Shown here: positions 47,156 through 55,809 of the stretch, piece after piece
Layout: every line of letters begins with the position of its first letter
How positions within the stretch are numbered: position 1 is the first letter of the stretch
Assembly: GCF_001905465.1 (NCBI RefSeq)
Contig: NZ_LISX01000008.1
Coordinates: 288,280-352,279 of the forward strand
From: Kitasatospora sp. CB01950
GTDB taxonomy: Bacteria; Actinomycetota; Actinomycetes; Streptomycetales; Streptomycetaceae
Length of the DNA stretch: 64,000 bases
Direction of reading: 5' to 3'
Position numbers and translations under genes: made by a program
Notes under the pieces: model-generated
The model's database searches: none
What the model was told of the DNA's origin: nothing
What the model saw: the letters and a program-made list of their open reading frames with translations, nothing else

Positions 47156-47274
47156 CCGTCCTTCGCAGCTCCGGGACAAGCACAGCACGACGAGGTTGCA
47201 GCGGCCCGAGTAGCCGTCCTTCGCAGCTCCGGGACAAGCACAGCACGACGAGGTTGCAGCGGCCCGAATAGCCG
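47128..47274. repeat. 58-base tandem repeat at the dasR 3' end
   Basis: Two identical 58-base units (47128-47185 and 47186-47243) and a 31-base partial third (47244-47274, one substitution). The first unit includes the last codons and stop of dasR; since 58 is not a multiple of three, the later copies are not extensions of it. Looks like a recent slippage or unequal-crossover duplication. Confidence 0.93.
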
Positions 47275-47314
47275 GGCGGGTACGACCCGTCGAGTAACGC
47301 GTAGTTGACAGGGT

Positions 47315-47330
47315 AGTGACACAAGTCACT
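47315..47330 (+). promoter_or_regulatory. palindrome near the symporter promoter
   Basis: AGTGAC-ACAA-GTCACT, perfect six-base arms, 5 bases downstream of TTGACA (47305-47310), which resembles a -35 element. It sits about 115 bases before the DUF3311 start and could be a repressor operator. Regulator unknown; DasR-type sites look different. Confidence 0.5.
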
Positions 47331-47445
47331 CCCCTGCCCTACTCTCGCGGAGACCTTTCGATCACCGAAGGTGCTGCTCGGCGGACGCACAGCGATGTGC
47401 GGTGCGGCGCCAGTGAGGTGACTCCTCGTCATCCGGGAGCCGCTC

Positions 47446-47748
47446 GTGTCGTCTCAATCGCCATCCGCGGGCGCGCTGCCCGCGGTCTCTCCCGCCCGGG
47501 TACTGGCGGGCCTGTGCCTGCTGGTGCCGATCGTGGTGGTGCTGTGGGTGCCCTCGTACGCCAAGGCCGAGCCGTCGCTCGGCGGTATGCCGTTCTTCTA
47601 CTGGTACCAGCTGATGTGGGTGCCGGTGTCGGCGGTGTTCACCACCTCCGCGTACCTGCTGCTGCGCCGTGACGAGGCGGCCCGCCGGGCCGCCTCGGCC
47701 GGTTCGGCGCCGGTTCCGGCGCAGCCGGACGGGGGTGAGCAGTCGTGA
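47446..47748 (+). CDS. DUF3311 small membrane protein
   Basis: A 100-residue protein with two hydrophobic segments (residues 18-37 and about 50-72: PFFYWYQLMWVPVSAVFTT). This is the DUF3311 pattern, commonly encoded directly before sodium:solute symporters. Start GTG 47446 with GGGAG upstream; its stop overlaps the symporter start (GTGA). It probably acts as a subunit or assembly factor of the symporter, by association only. Confidence 0.88.
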   Translation: MSSQSPSAGALPAVSPARVLAGLCLLVPIVVVLWVPSYAKAEPSLGGMPFFYWYQLMWVPVSAVFTTSAYLLLRRDEAARRAASAGSAPVPAQPDGGEQS

Positions 47749-49364
47749 AGCACGTGGACTGGACCGCGATGACGGTCTTCCTGCTGTTCTTCGTCGTGGT
47801 CACCGTGATGGGCTTCATGGCCGCGCGCTGGCGCAAGGCGGACGACGCGCAGCACCTGCACGAGTGGGGTCTGGGCGGCCGGAACTTCGGCACCTGGGTC
47901 ACCTGGTTCCTGCTGGGCGGCGACCTGTACACGGCGTACACGTTCATCGCGGTGCCGGCCGCGGTGTACGCGACGGGCGCGGCGGGTTTCTTCGCGGTGC
48001 CGTACACGATCATCGCGTACCCGCTGGTGTTCCTGATCCTGCCCCGGCTGTGGTCGGTGTCGCGGGTGCACGGCTACGTGACTCCGGCGGACTTCGTGCG
48101 CGGCCGGTACGGTTCGCGCGGGCTGTCGGTGGCGGTGGCGCTGACCGGCATCCTGGCGACCATGCCGTACGTGGCGCTGCAGTTGGTGGGCATCCAGGCG
48201 GTGCTGTCGGTGCTGGGCTTGGGCGGCAGCGGCAACTGGTTCCTGCAGGACCTGCCGCTGTTCGTGGCGTTCGGCGTGCTGGCGGCGTACACGTACTCGT
48301 CGGGTCTTCGGGCGCCGGCGCTGATCGCGTTCGTCAAGGACACCCTGGTGTACGTGGTGATCCTGGTGGCGGTGATCTACATCCCGATGCGGCTGGGCGG
48401 CTACGGGCACATCTTCGACGCGGCGGCGCACAAGTTCGCCCCGCCGGCGGACGGCTCGAAGCCGACGGGGTCGCTGATCATCGCGACGGCCTCGCAGTGG
48501 CAGTACGCGACGCTGGCGTTCGGGTCGGCGTTGGCGCTGTTCATGTATCCGCACTCGGTGACGGGCGTGCTGGCGGCGAAGTCCCGCAACACGGTGCGCC
48601 GCAACATGGCGATCCTGCCGACGTACTCGCTGATGCTGGGCCTGCTGGCGCTGCTGGGCTTCATGGCGATCGCCGCCGGGGTGAGCCGGGGCGACAAGAA
48701 GTTCAACGCGCAGCTGGCGGTGCCGCAGCTGTTCGCGGACATGTTCCCGAGCTGGTTCACGGGCGTGGCGTTCGCGGCGATCGGGGTGGGTGCGCTGGTG
48801 CCGGCGGCGATCATGTCGATCGCGGCGGCGAACCTGTTCACCCGCAACGTGTACAAGGAGTTCCTGAAGCCGGAGGCGACGCCGGCCGACGAGACCCGGG
48901 TGGCGAAGATCGCCTCGCTGCTGGTGAAGGTCGGCGCGCTGGCGTTCGTGCTGGTGATGGACAAGCAGGCGGCGATCAACATGCAGCTGCTGGGCGGCGT
49001 GTGGATCCTGCAGACCGCGGTGGCGCTGGTGGCGGGCCTGTTCACCCGGTGGTTCCACCGCTGGGCGCTGCTGGCCGGCTGGGCGGTCGGCATGGCGTAC
49101 GGCACCTGGAAGGCGTACGGGATCTCGTCGGCGGCGACCAAGCACTTCGGCGGGTCGGCCGCGGAGATCCCGGTGCTCGGGCAGGTCGGCTACATCGGCC
49201 TGACCGGGTTCGCGCTGAACCTGGTCGTCGCGGTGGTGCTGACGCTGGTGCTGCGGGCCCTGAAGGCCCCGGAGGGGACCGACGAGACCTCGAAGGCCGA
49301 CTACTCCGCGGAGGCCGGTGACGAGGCCGTGGAGCAGGCCCCGCAGCCCACGCTGGCGCACTGA
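47745..49364 (+). CDS. sodium:solute symporter (SSS) family transporter
   Basis: A 539-residue membrane protein with about 13 segments. Family signs: WGLGGRNFGTWVTWFLLGGDLYTAY near the N-terminus and GVGALVPAAIMSIAAANLFTRN. The pairing with DUF3311 resembles actinobacterial monocarboxylate (acetate, pyruvate, propionate) symporters, so a small organic acid is a plausible substrate, not a proven one. GTG start coupled to the preceding gene by a four-base overlap. Confidence 0.9.
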   Translation: MKHVDWTAMTVFLLFFVVVTVMGFMAARWRKADDAQHLHEWGLGGRNFGTWVTWFLLGGDLYTAYTFIAVPAAVYATGAAGFFAVPYTIIAYPLVFLILPRLWSVSRVHGYVTPADFVRGRYGSRGLSVAVALTGILATMPYVALQLVGIQAVLSVLGLGGSGNWFLQDLPLFVAFGVLAAYTYSSGLRAPALIAFVKDTLVYVVILVAVIYIPMRLGGYGHIFDAAAHKFAPPADGSKPTGSLIIATASQWQYATLAFGSALALFMYPHSVTGVLAAKSRNTVRRNMAILPTYSLMLGLLALLGFMAIAAGVSRGDKKFNAQLAVPQLFADMFPSWFTGVAFAAIGVGALVPAAIMSIAAANLFTRNVYKEFLKPEATPADETRVAKIASLLVKVGALAFVLVMDKQAAINMQLLGGVWILQTAVALVAGLFTRWFHRWALLAGWAVGMAYGTWKAYGISSAATKHFGGSAAEIPVLGQVGYIGLTGFALNLVVAVVLTLVLRALKAPEGTDETSKADYSAEAGDEAVEQAPQPTLAH

Positions 49365-49365
49365 C

Positions 49366-49397
49366 GCGTGCGGGGGCGCAACCAGCCCCCGCATGCG
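49366..49397. terminator. terminator after the symporter gene
   Basis: A 12-base stem with one G-T pair and a 7-base loop, immediately after the symporter stop. Between it and the next gene no further feature is clear. Confidence 0.8.
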
Positions 49398-49531
49398 CCC
49401 TTGGGTCGCGCCGTTGCCTCGATCGACACTGGGGTGACGGCGCGATCATCTGTTATGACAGCGCTTTTCGGGAGAGACCGGGGAGAGACGAGAACCGCCG
49501 ACGCAGCACCGACAACGGGGAGCCACCGCCA

Positions 49532-50278
49532 ATGACCGACCTCACCACGGTACGCAACGGGCACCGCACCCAGGCCGACGGCGGGCGGCGGCTGCCGTCG
49601 GTGCTGATCGCCACCCGGCACGGCGAGTCGACCGCCAACGTGGAGTTCCGGCACGCGGACGCCACGGGCGCGCTGACCGTCCCGATCACCTGCCGGGACG
49701 CCGACATCCCGCTCTCGCTGCGCGGCCAGGCCCAGGCCACCGACCTGGGCCGCTGGTGGGGCGCCCTGCCACCGGCCGACCGGCCCCGCTCGGTGTGGTG
49801 CTCCCCGTACGTGCGCACCGCGGAGACCGCGAGAATCGCCCTGGCCCAGGCGTCGGGGCTGGGCGCCGTCCCGGTGGGCCTGCCGATCCGCTGGGACGAG
49901 CGGCTGCGCGACCGCGAGCTGGGCGTGCTGGAGATGCTCACCAAGGCCGCCATCGAGCGCGACCACCCGGCCGAGGCGGAGCGGCGCCGGCGGATGGGCG
50001 AGCTGTACTACCGGCCGCCCGGCGGCGAGTCCTGGCTGGACGTGGCGCTGCGGGTGCGCGGTGTGCTGCGCGACCTGGGCGAGGAGGAGGCGGGCCGGCC
50101 GGTGCTGCTGGTCGCGCACGACTGCACGGTGCTGATGCTGCGCCACGTGCTGGACCGGCTGGGCGAGGAGGAGCTGCTGGCGCTGCCGCCGGTGGCCAAC
50201 TGCTCGGCCAGCGTGTGGCGGGCGCGCGAGGGCCGGTTGCGGCCGACCGCCTGGAACGAGACCGAGCACCTGTCCTGA
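49532..50278 (+). CDS. histidine phosphatase (phosphoglycerate-mutase-like) family protein
   Basis: A 248-residue protein of the histidine phosphatase superfamily. The RHG motif with the phospho-accepting His is IATRHGESTANVEF; the second catalytic His is in LLVAHDCTVLMLRHVL. Arg in RTAETARIA completes the site. GGGGAG precedes the ATG at 49532. Substrate unknown; sequences of this kind include small-molecule phosphatases as well as mutases. Its stop is 8 bases from that of the convergent AraC-type gene. Confidence 0.9.
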   Translation: MTDLTTVRNGHRTQADGGRRLPSVLIATRHGESTANVEFRHADATGALTVPITCRDADIPLSLRGQAQATDLGRWWGALPPADRPRSVWCSPYVRTAETARIALAQASGLGAVPVGLPIRWDERLRDRELGVLEMLTKAAIERDHPAEAERRRRMGELYYRPPGGESWLDVALRVRGVLRDLGEEEAGRPVLLVAHDCTVLMLRHVLDRLGEEELLALPPVANCSASVWRAREGRLRPTAWNETEHLS

Positions 50279-50285
50279 GCGCCCG

Positions 50286-51260
50286 TCAGACCGCGTGGAG
50301 CGCGGCCGTCCGGCCGGGGCCGCCGAAGGCCCGCCGGTAGGCCTGCGGGGTGGTGCCGAGCCGGCGGCCGAAGTGGTGCCGCAGGGTGGCGGCGTTGCCG
50401 AAGCCGCAGCGGGCGGCGACCGCGTCGACGCTCTCGCCGGTGGACTCCAGCAGGCGCTGCGCGAACAGCACCCGCTGGCCGGTGAGCCAGCGGTGCGGGG
50501 TGGTGCCGGTCTCCTGCTGGAAGCGCCGGGCGAAGGTCCGCGGGGACATGTGGGCGTGCCGGGCGAGGTCGTCCACGCTGGTCTCCCGGTCGAGGTGGCG
50601 GCGCATCCACTCCAGGGTCCCGGCCAGCGAGTCGCCGGCGCCCTCGGGCAGCGGGCGGTTGATGAACTGCGCCTGCCCGCCGTCGCGGTGCGGGGCGACC
50701 ACCATCCGGCGGGCGATCTCCCGGGCCACCTCCGCGCCCTGCACCTTGCGCACCAGGTGCAGGCAGGCGTCGATGCCGGCGGCGGTGCCGGCCGAGGTGA
50801 TCACCGGATGGTCGTCCACGTACAGCACGTCGGGTTCGACGGTGGTCAGCGGGAAGCGCTCGGCCAGCACGTCGACGTACTTCCAGTGCGTGGTGCTGCG
50901 GCGGCCGTCGAGCAGGCCCGCGGCGCCGAGCAGGAAGCTGCCGGAGCAGATCGACAGCAGCTGGGCGCCGCGGTCGTGGGCGGCCCGCAGCGCCTCGCAG
51001 AGCGCCTCGGGGTAGTGCGCGCGGATGCCGGTGGCGGTGGCGATCACCAGGTCGGCCTCGGCGATCCGCTCCGGGCCGTACGGCACGTGGACGTCGTAGC
51101 CGGCGTGGGTGCGCATCGGGCCGGGCCGGTCGCCGACCAGGCCGAACTCGTACGCCGGCAGGCCGCTGTCGCTGCGGTCCAGGCCGAAGATCTCGCTGGC
51201 CACGCCCAGCTCGAAGGGGTGGATCGGCTCCAGCACGATCACCGCGACGTTGCTCAGCAT
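50286..51260 (-). CDS. GlxA-type AraC-family regulator (DJ-1/PfpI fused to HTH)
   Basis: A 324-residue protein. The N-terminal DJ-1/PfpI domain (residues 1-180) has the nucleophile-elbow motif LLSICSGSFLLGAAGLLDG with its Cys; AGTAAGIDACLHLVR is typical of GlxA. The C-terminal AraC domain holds two helix-turn-helices, DLARHAHMSPRTFARRFQQE and AVAARCGFGNAATLRHHF. The ATG at 51260 opens with LSNVAVIVLEPIHPFELG but has a weak ribosome-binding site. Targets unknown. Confidence 0.92.
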   Translation of the reverse strand: MLSNVAVIVLEPIHPFELGVASEIFGLDRSDSGLPAYEFGLVGDRPGPMRTHAGYDVHVPYGPERIAEADLVIATATGIRAHYPEALCEALRAAHDRGAQLLSICSGSFLLGAAGLLDGRRSTTHWKYVDVLAERFPLTTVEPDVLYVDDHPVITSAGTAAGIDACLHLVRKVQGAEVAREIARRMVVAPHRDGGQAQFINRPLPEGAGDSLAGTLEWMRRHLDRETSVDDLARHAHMSPRTFARRFQQETGTTPHRWLTGQRVLFAQRLLESTGESVDAVAARCGFGNAATLRHHFGRRLGTTPQAYRRAFGGPGRTAALHAV

Positions 51261-51377
51261 CCGCCCAGCATGGCACTGGCAGGATTTCGCGGCAAAGGCG
51301 CGTTCCTGCCATCTCGGCGGGCCGTTCGACCCGGACCTGGCCGATCCGCGCCGGGAGCGGTCCGGCACACTGTCCGG

Positions 51378-51890
51378 ATGCACTCCCCGACCGACCGCGT
51401 CACGCTCGTCCGCCGCGCCCTCGACCACGACCTCGCCGGAGCCGCGGAGGTCACCGTCGAAGCCTTCGTCGGCGACGGCCACACCCGCCCCGAGTCCGAC
51501 TACGTCGAGCTCCTGCGGGACGCCGCCCGGCGCAACCGGGAGGCCGAGGTGCTGGTCGCCGTCGACCGCGCCGACGGCTCGGTGCTCGGCAGTGTGACGT
51601 TCGCCGCGGGCGGCAACCCGTGGGCGGACATCGCGCGTCCGGACGAGGGTGAGATCCGGATGCTGGCGGTCGGCGCGGCGGCCCGCGGGCGCGGTGTCGG
51701 CCGGGCGCTGGTGTCCGCGGCGATCGACCGCAGCCGGGAACTCGGACTGGCCGGGATGGCGTTCTCCACCCGGCCGACGATGACCGCCGCGCATCGGATC
51801 TACGATGTTCTGGGCTTCGTCCGGACCCCGGAACGGGACTGGGCTCCGGCCCCCGGGGTGGACCTGATGGTCTACACGATGCGGTTCTGA
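51378..51890 (+). CDS. GNAT-family N-acetyltransferase
   Basis: A 170-residue acetyltransferase with the acetyl-CoA loop IRMLAVGAAARGRGVGRALV and the terminal AAHRIYDVLGFVRTPERDW. ATG at 51378, divergent from the GlxA-type gene by about 117 bases, so that regulator could control it. Substrate unknown. Confidence 0.88.
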   Translation: MHSPTDRVTLVRRALDHDLAGAAEVTVEAFVGDGHTRPESDYVELLRDAARRNREAEVLVAVDRADGSVLGSVTFAAGGNPWADIARPDEGEIRMLAVGAAARGRGVGRALVSAAIDRSRELGLAGMAFSTRPTMTAAHRIYDVLGFVRTPERDWAPAPGVDLMVYTMRF

Positions 51891-51945
51891 GGCGACTCCG
51901 GCGTGGTTCCCGTTGTCTACGCGCGGCACCACGCCGCGACACGCG

Positions 51946-51992
51946 GCTACTACATCTGGTGCCGCCAGCTCCAGCCGCCACAACATGTATGC
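51946..51992 (+). promoter_or_regulatory. two NrdR-box-like sites
   Basis: Two 16-base boxes, GCTACTACATCTGGTG (51946-51961) and GCCACAACATGTATGC (51977-51992), share ACnACATsT and are 31 bases apart centre to centre. Tandem NrdR boxes spaced about three helical turns apart are the known arrangement before ribonucleotide reductase genes in Streptomyces. Lies just upstream of the riboswitch. Confidence 0.55.
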
Positions 51993-51994
51993 TC

Positions 51995-52100
51995 GACTCG
52001 CTGTCGAAGCAGGGGAATCCGGTGCAAGTCCGGGACTGCCCCGCAACGGTGAGCGGGCTGTAGCGACGCCCGCGCAGTCCGAGGACCTGCCGACGGTGTG
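51995..52100 (+). promoter_or_regulatory. cobalamin (adenosylcobalamin) riboswitch
   Basis: The conserved core is plain: AGGGGAATCCGGTGCAAGTC at 52011-52030, followed by CCGGGACTGCCCCGCAACGG at 52031-52049 or so, and later the B12 box CAGTCCGAGGACCTGCC. It precedes nrdA by about 180 bases; the stretch between (52101-52270) is GC-rich and would be the expression platform. In S. coelicolor B12 shuts off class Ia nrdABS through such a riboswitch, leaving the B12-dependent class II enzyme to act. Confidence 0.93.
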
Positions 52101-52280
52101 CGACACGGCATCCCCGCAGACGCCATGCAGCACAGCTTTGCCGTCCGGCCTCGCGGGCGGGCCGGGGGTGGGTCTTTCGCGCGCCGATCGAGCGTTTCGG
52201 CGTGCCGTCCTCCCCTGTCCTCCCGTGTGCCACCGGACACCTCGATCCACGTCCGTCGCCGCCACAGGAGAGAGTGCGCC

Positions 52281-54695
52281 TTGACCGTCGCCGCCTCAGT
52301 CACCCTGCCGTCCCAGGGTTCCGCCGACGCCTTCACCGACCCCGGTGCGGCGCTGCTTCGGCTGCTCACCGACCGCAGCACCGACCTCCCCCAGGTGGAC
52401 CCCGGCCACGTCGCCGCCGCCGCGCTGCGCGGCCGCCACGCCGGTTCGGACTTCGCCGAGCTGCGCGGGCTGGCCGTGGAGGCCGCCGCGTCGATGATCG
52501 CCGAGGACCCGCAGTACTCGAAGCTGGCCGCGCGCCTGCTGGCGATGGAGATCGCCGACGAGGCCGCCACCCAGGGCGTCACCTCGTTCGCCGCCTCGAT
52601 CGCCGTCGGACACGCCGAGGGCCTGATCGGTGACGCCACCGCCGAGTTCGTCGCCGCGCACACCGAGCTGTTCGACTCGCTGATCGACGCCTCCGGCGAC
52701 GACCGCTTCGAGTACTTCGGCCTGCGCACCGTGCAGTCCCGCTACCTGCTGCGCCACCCGATCACCCGCAAGGTGGTCGAGACCCCGCAGCACTTCCTGC
52801 TGCGCGTCGCGGCGGGCCTGGCGGTCGGCACCTCCGAGCAGTCGGTGCTGGAGGTGGCCGAGCTCTACAAGCTGATGAGCCGCCTGGAGTACCTGACCAG
52901 CTCCCCCACGCTGTTCAACTCCGGCACCCGGCACCCGCAGATGTCCTCCTGCTACCTGCTGGACTCGCCGCTGGACAACCTGGACTCGATCTACAACCGG
53001 TACGCGCAGATCGCCCGGCTGTCCAAGCACGCCGGCGGCATCGGCCTGTCCTACTCGCGGATCCGCTCCCGCGGCTCGCTGATCCGCGGCACCAACGGCA
53101 AGTCGAACGGCATCGTCCCGTTCCTGCGCACCCTGGACTCCTCCGTGGCGGCGGTCAACCAGGGCGGCCGGCGCAAGGGCGCGGCCTGCGTGTACCTGGA
53201 GACCTGGCACGCCGACATCGAGGAGTTCCTGGAGCTCCGCGACAACACCGGCGAAGAGGCCCGGCGCACCCACAACCTGAACCTGGCGCACTGGATCCCG
53301 GACGAGTTCATGCGCCGCGTCAACGCCAACGAGGACTGGTCGCTGTTCTCCCCGGCGGACGTGCCCGAGCTGGTCGACCTGTGGGGCGCCGACTTCGACG
53401 AGGCCTACCGCAAGGCCGAGCTGGCCGGCAAGGCCGTGCGCACCATCCCCGCGCAGACCCTGTACGCCCGCATGATGCGCACCCTGGCGCAGACCGGCAA
53501 CGGCTGGATGACCTTCAAGGATGCCTCCAACCGGGCCGCCAACCAGACCGCGCTGCCGGGCCGCACGGTGCACTCCTCGAACCTGTGCACCGAGATCCTG
53601 GAGGTCACCGACGACTCCGAGACCGCGGTCTGCAACCTGGGCTCGGTCAACCTGGGCGCGCACGTCGCCCCGGGCGCCACCGCCGACGACCTGGTCAACG
53701 CCATGGACTGGGACCGCCTGGACGCCACCGTGCGCACCGCGGTGACCTTCCTCGACCGCGTGATCGACATCAACTTCTACCCGACCACCGAGGCCGGGAC
53801 GTCCAACTCCCGCTGGCGCCCGGTGGGCCTCGGCGTGATGGGCCTGCAGGACGTCTTCTTCAAGCTGCGGCTGGACTTCGACTCCGCCGAGGCGAAGGCG
53901 CTCTCCACGCTGATCTCCGAGCGCATCATGCTCACCGCGTACGAGCGCTCCGCGGACCTGGCCGAGCAGTTCGGCCGCCACGAGGCGTACGGCGAGACCC
54001 GCGCGGCCCGCGGCCAGCTTCACATCGACCACTTCGGCGCGGCCACCCCGCAGTGGACCGGCCGTTGGGACGCGCTGCGTGCCCGGATCGCCGAGACCGG
54101 CCTGCGCAACTCGCTGCTGCTGGCCATCGCGCCGACCGCGACCATCGCGTCCATCGCCGGCGTCTACGAGTGCATCGAGCCGCAGGTGTCCAACCTGTTC
54201 AAGCGCGAGACCCTGTCCGGCGAGTTCCTCCAGGTCAACCCGTACCTGGTGCGCGAGCTGAAGGAGCTCGGCGTCTGGGACCAGCAGACCCGGGACTCGC
54301 TGCGCGAGGCCAACGGCTCCGTGCAGGACTTCAAGTGGCTGCCGGAGAGCGTCCGTTCGCTGTACCGCACCGCGTGGGAGCTGCCGCAGCGCGCGCTGAT
54401 CGACCTGGCCGCCGCCCGGCAGCCGTACATCGACCAGAGCCAGTCGCTGAACCTGTTCATGGCCGCGCCGACCATCGGCAAGCTCTCCTCGATGTACGCC
54501 TACGCGTGGAAGGTCGGTCTGAAGACCACCTACTACCTGCGGTCCCGTCCGGCGACCCGGATCGCCCAGGCCGCGTCGGGCACCGCCCGCACCGCCGCCC
54601 CCGTGCCGGTGCAGACCCCGACCCTCAGCCAGGACGAGCAGGACGCCATCGCCTGCTCCCTGGAGAACCCCGAGTCCTGCGAGGCGTGCCAGTAA
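52281..54695 (+). CDS. nrdA: class Ia ribonucleotide reductase, alpha subunit
   Basis: An 804-residue catalytic subunit that reduces ribonucleoside diphosphates. Redox Cys lie in PQMSSCYLLDSPLDN and in SETAVCNLGSVNLG; the radical-site Cys is in HSSNLCTEIL. The flexible C-terminus ends in ESCEACQ, the thioredoxin-reducible pair. The N-terminal region (to about residue 130) is a long form of the ATP-cone area. Start TTG 52281, 8 bases after AGGAGAG. It overlaps nrdB by one base (TAATG). Controlled by the riboswitch and, probably, NrdR. Confidence 0.95.
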   Translation: MTVAASVTLPSQGSADAFTDPGAALLRLLTDRSTDLPQVDPGHVAAAALRGRHAGSDFAELRGLAVEAAASMIAEDPQYSKLAARLLAMEIADEAATQGVTSFAASIAVGHAEGLIGDATAEFVAAHTELFDSLIDASGDDRFEYFGLRTVQSRYLLRHPITRKVVETPQHFLLRVAAGLAVGTSEQSVLEVAELYKLMSRLEYLTSSPTLFNSGTRHPQMSSCYLLDSPLDNLDSIYNRYAQIARLSKHAGGIGLSYSRIRSRGSLIRGTNGKSNGIVPFLRTLDSSVAAVNQGGRRKGAACVYLETWHADIEEFLELRDNTGEEARRTHNLNLAHWIPDEFMRRVNANEDWSLFSPADVPELVDLWGADFDEAYRKAELAGKAVRTIPAQTLYARMMRTLAQTGNGWMTFKDASNRAANQTALPGRTVHSSNLCTEILEVTDDSETAVCNLGSVNLGAHVAPGATADDLVNAMDWDRLDATVRTAVTFLDRVIDINFYPTTEAGTSNSRWRPVGLGVMGLQDVFFKLRLDFDSAEAKALSTLISERIMLTAYERSADLAEQFGRHEAYGETRAARGQLHIDHFGAATPQWTGRWDALRARIAETGLRNSLLLAIAPTATIASIAGVYECIEPQVSNLFKRETLSGEFLQVNPYLVRELKELGVWDQQTRDSLREANGSVQDFKWLPESVRSLYRTAWELPQRALIDLAAARQPYIDQSQSLNLFMAAPTIGKLSSMYAYAWKVGLKTTYYLRSRPATRIAQAASGTARTAAPVPVQTPTLSQDEQDAIACSLENPESCEACQ

Positions 54696-55714
54696 TGAGC
54701 TCCGAAGACCAGAAGAAGATGCTGCTCGACCCGGGCTTCGAGCTGACCCTGCGTCCGATGCGCTACCCGTCGTTCTACGACCGGTACCGGGACGCGATCA
54801 AGAACACCTGGACCGTCGAGGAGGTGGACCTGCACTCCGACGTCGCCGACCTCGCCAAGCTCTCCGAGGGCGAGCGGCACATGATCGGCCGGCTGGTCGC
54901 GTTCTTCGCCACCGGTGACTCGATCGTCTCGAACAACGTGGTGCTGAGCCTCTACAAGCACATCAACTCGCCGGAGGCGCGGCTCTACCTGTCGCGGCAG
55001 CTGTTCGAGGAGGCCGTGCACGTCCAGTTCTACTTGACGCTGCTGGACACCTACCTGCCCGACCCGGAGGACCGCAACGCGGCTTTCGCCGCGGTGGAGA
55101 ACATCCCCTCCATCGCGCAGAAGGCGCAGTTCTGCTTCAAGTACATGAACGCGGTCGACCACATCGACTCGCTGCAGAGCAAGGAGGACCGGCGGGCCTT
55201 CCTGCTGAACCTGATCTGCTTCGCGGCGTGCGTCGAGGGCCTGTTCTTCTACGGCGCGTTCGCCTACGTGTACTGGTTCCGCAGCCGCGGCCTGCTGCAC
55301 GGCCTGGCGACCGGCACCAACTGGGTGTTCCGCGACGAGTCGATGCACATGGACTTCGCGTTCTCGGTGGTCGACACCGTCCGCGAGGAGGAGCCCGACC
55401 TCTTCGACGACAAGATGGCCCAGCAGGTCACCGAGATGCTGGAGGAGGCCGTCGAGGCCGAGCTCCAGTTCGCCCAGGACCTCTGCGGCGACGGCCTGCC
55501 CGGCATGAACACCGAGTCGATGCGCCAGTACCTGGAGGCCGTCGCCGACCAGCGCCTGGCCCGGCTCGGCCTGCCGATCCGCTACGGCTCGACCAACCCG
55601 TTCGGGTTCATGGAGCTGCAGAACGTCCAGGAGCTGACCAACTTCTTCGAGCGCCGGGTCTCCGCGTACCAGGTCGCCGTCGAGGGCTCGGTCTCCTTCG
55701 ACGACGACTTCTAG
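54695..55714 (+). CDS. nrdB: class Ia ribonucleotide reductase, beta (radical) subunit
   Basis: A 339-residue dinuclear-metal protein that holds the tyrosyl radical. Metal ligands are visible in LFEEAVHVQFY (E-x-x-H) and FRDESMHMDFAF (E-x-x-H); the likely radical Tyr lies in the same region as TLLDTYLP. C-terminus SVSFDDDF fits the peptide that docks on the alpha subunit. Coupled to nrdA by a one-base overlap. S. coelicolor has a third gene, nrdS, here; in this window a terminator follows directly and no nrdS is present. Confidence 0.95.
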   Translation: MSSEDQKKMLLDPGFELTLRPMRYPSFYDRYRDAIKNTWTVEEVDLHSDVADLAKLSEGERHMIGRLVAFFATGDSIVSNNVVLSLYKHINSPEARLYLSRQLFEEAVHVQFYLTLLDTYLPDPEDRNAAFAAVENIPSIAQKAQFCFKYMNAVDHIDSLQSKEDRRAFLLNLICFAACVEGLFFYGAFAYVYWFRSRGLLHGLATGTNWVFRDESMHMDFAFSVVDTVREEEPDLFDDKMAQQVTEMLEEAVEAELQFAQDLCGDGLPGMNTESMRQYLEAVADQRLARLGLPIRYGSTNPFGFMELQNVQELTNFFERRVSAYQVAVEGSVSFDDDF

Positions 55715-55744
55715 GCCGGACTCCGGGCCGACGCCGGAACGACC

Positions 55745-55785
55745 CGAGGGCCGCACCCCGCCGCAGAGCGGGGGTGCGGCCCTCG
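55745..55785. terminator. bidirectional terminator after nrdAB
   Basis: Perfect 15-base stem (55745-55759 with 55771-55785), 11-base loop, between convergent nrdB and the lectin-hydrolase gene. Confidence 0.92.
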
Positions 55786-55809
55786 GCCGTGTTCGGGGGC
55801 GGCGGCCGG

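Noticed and set aside
47104-47432. Minus-strand small peptides with Cys and GYSGRC motifs in the 58-base repeat, resembling a ribosomal peptide precursor
   Set aside because: The repetition comes from DNA duplication at the dasR end; no ribosome-binding site and no modification enzymes nearby.
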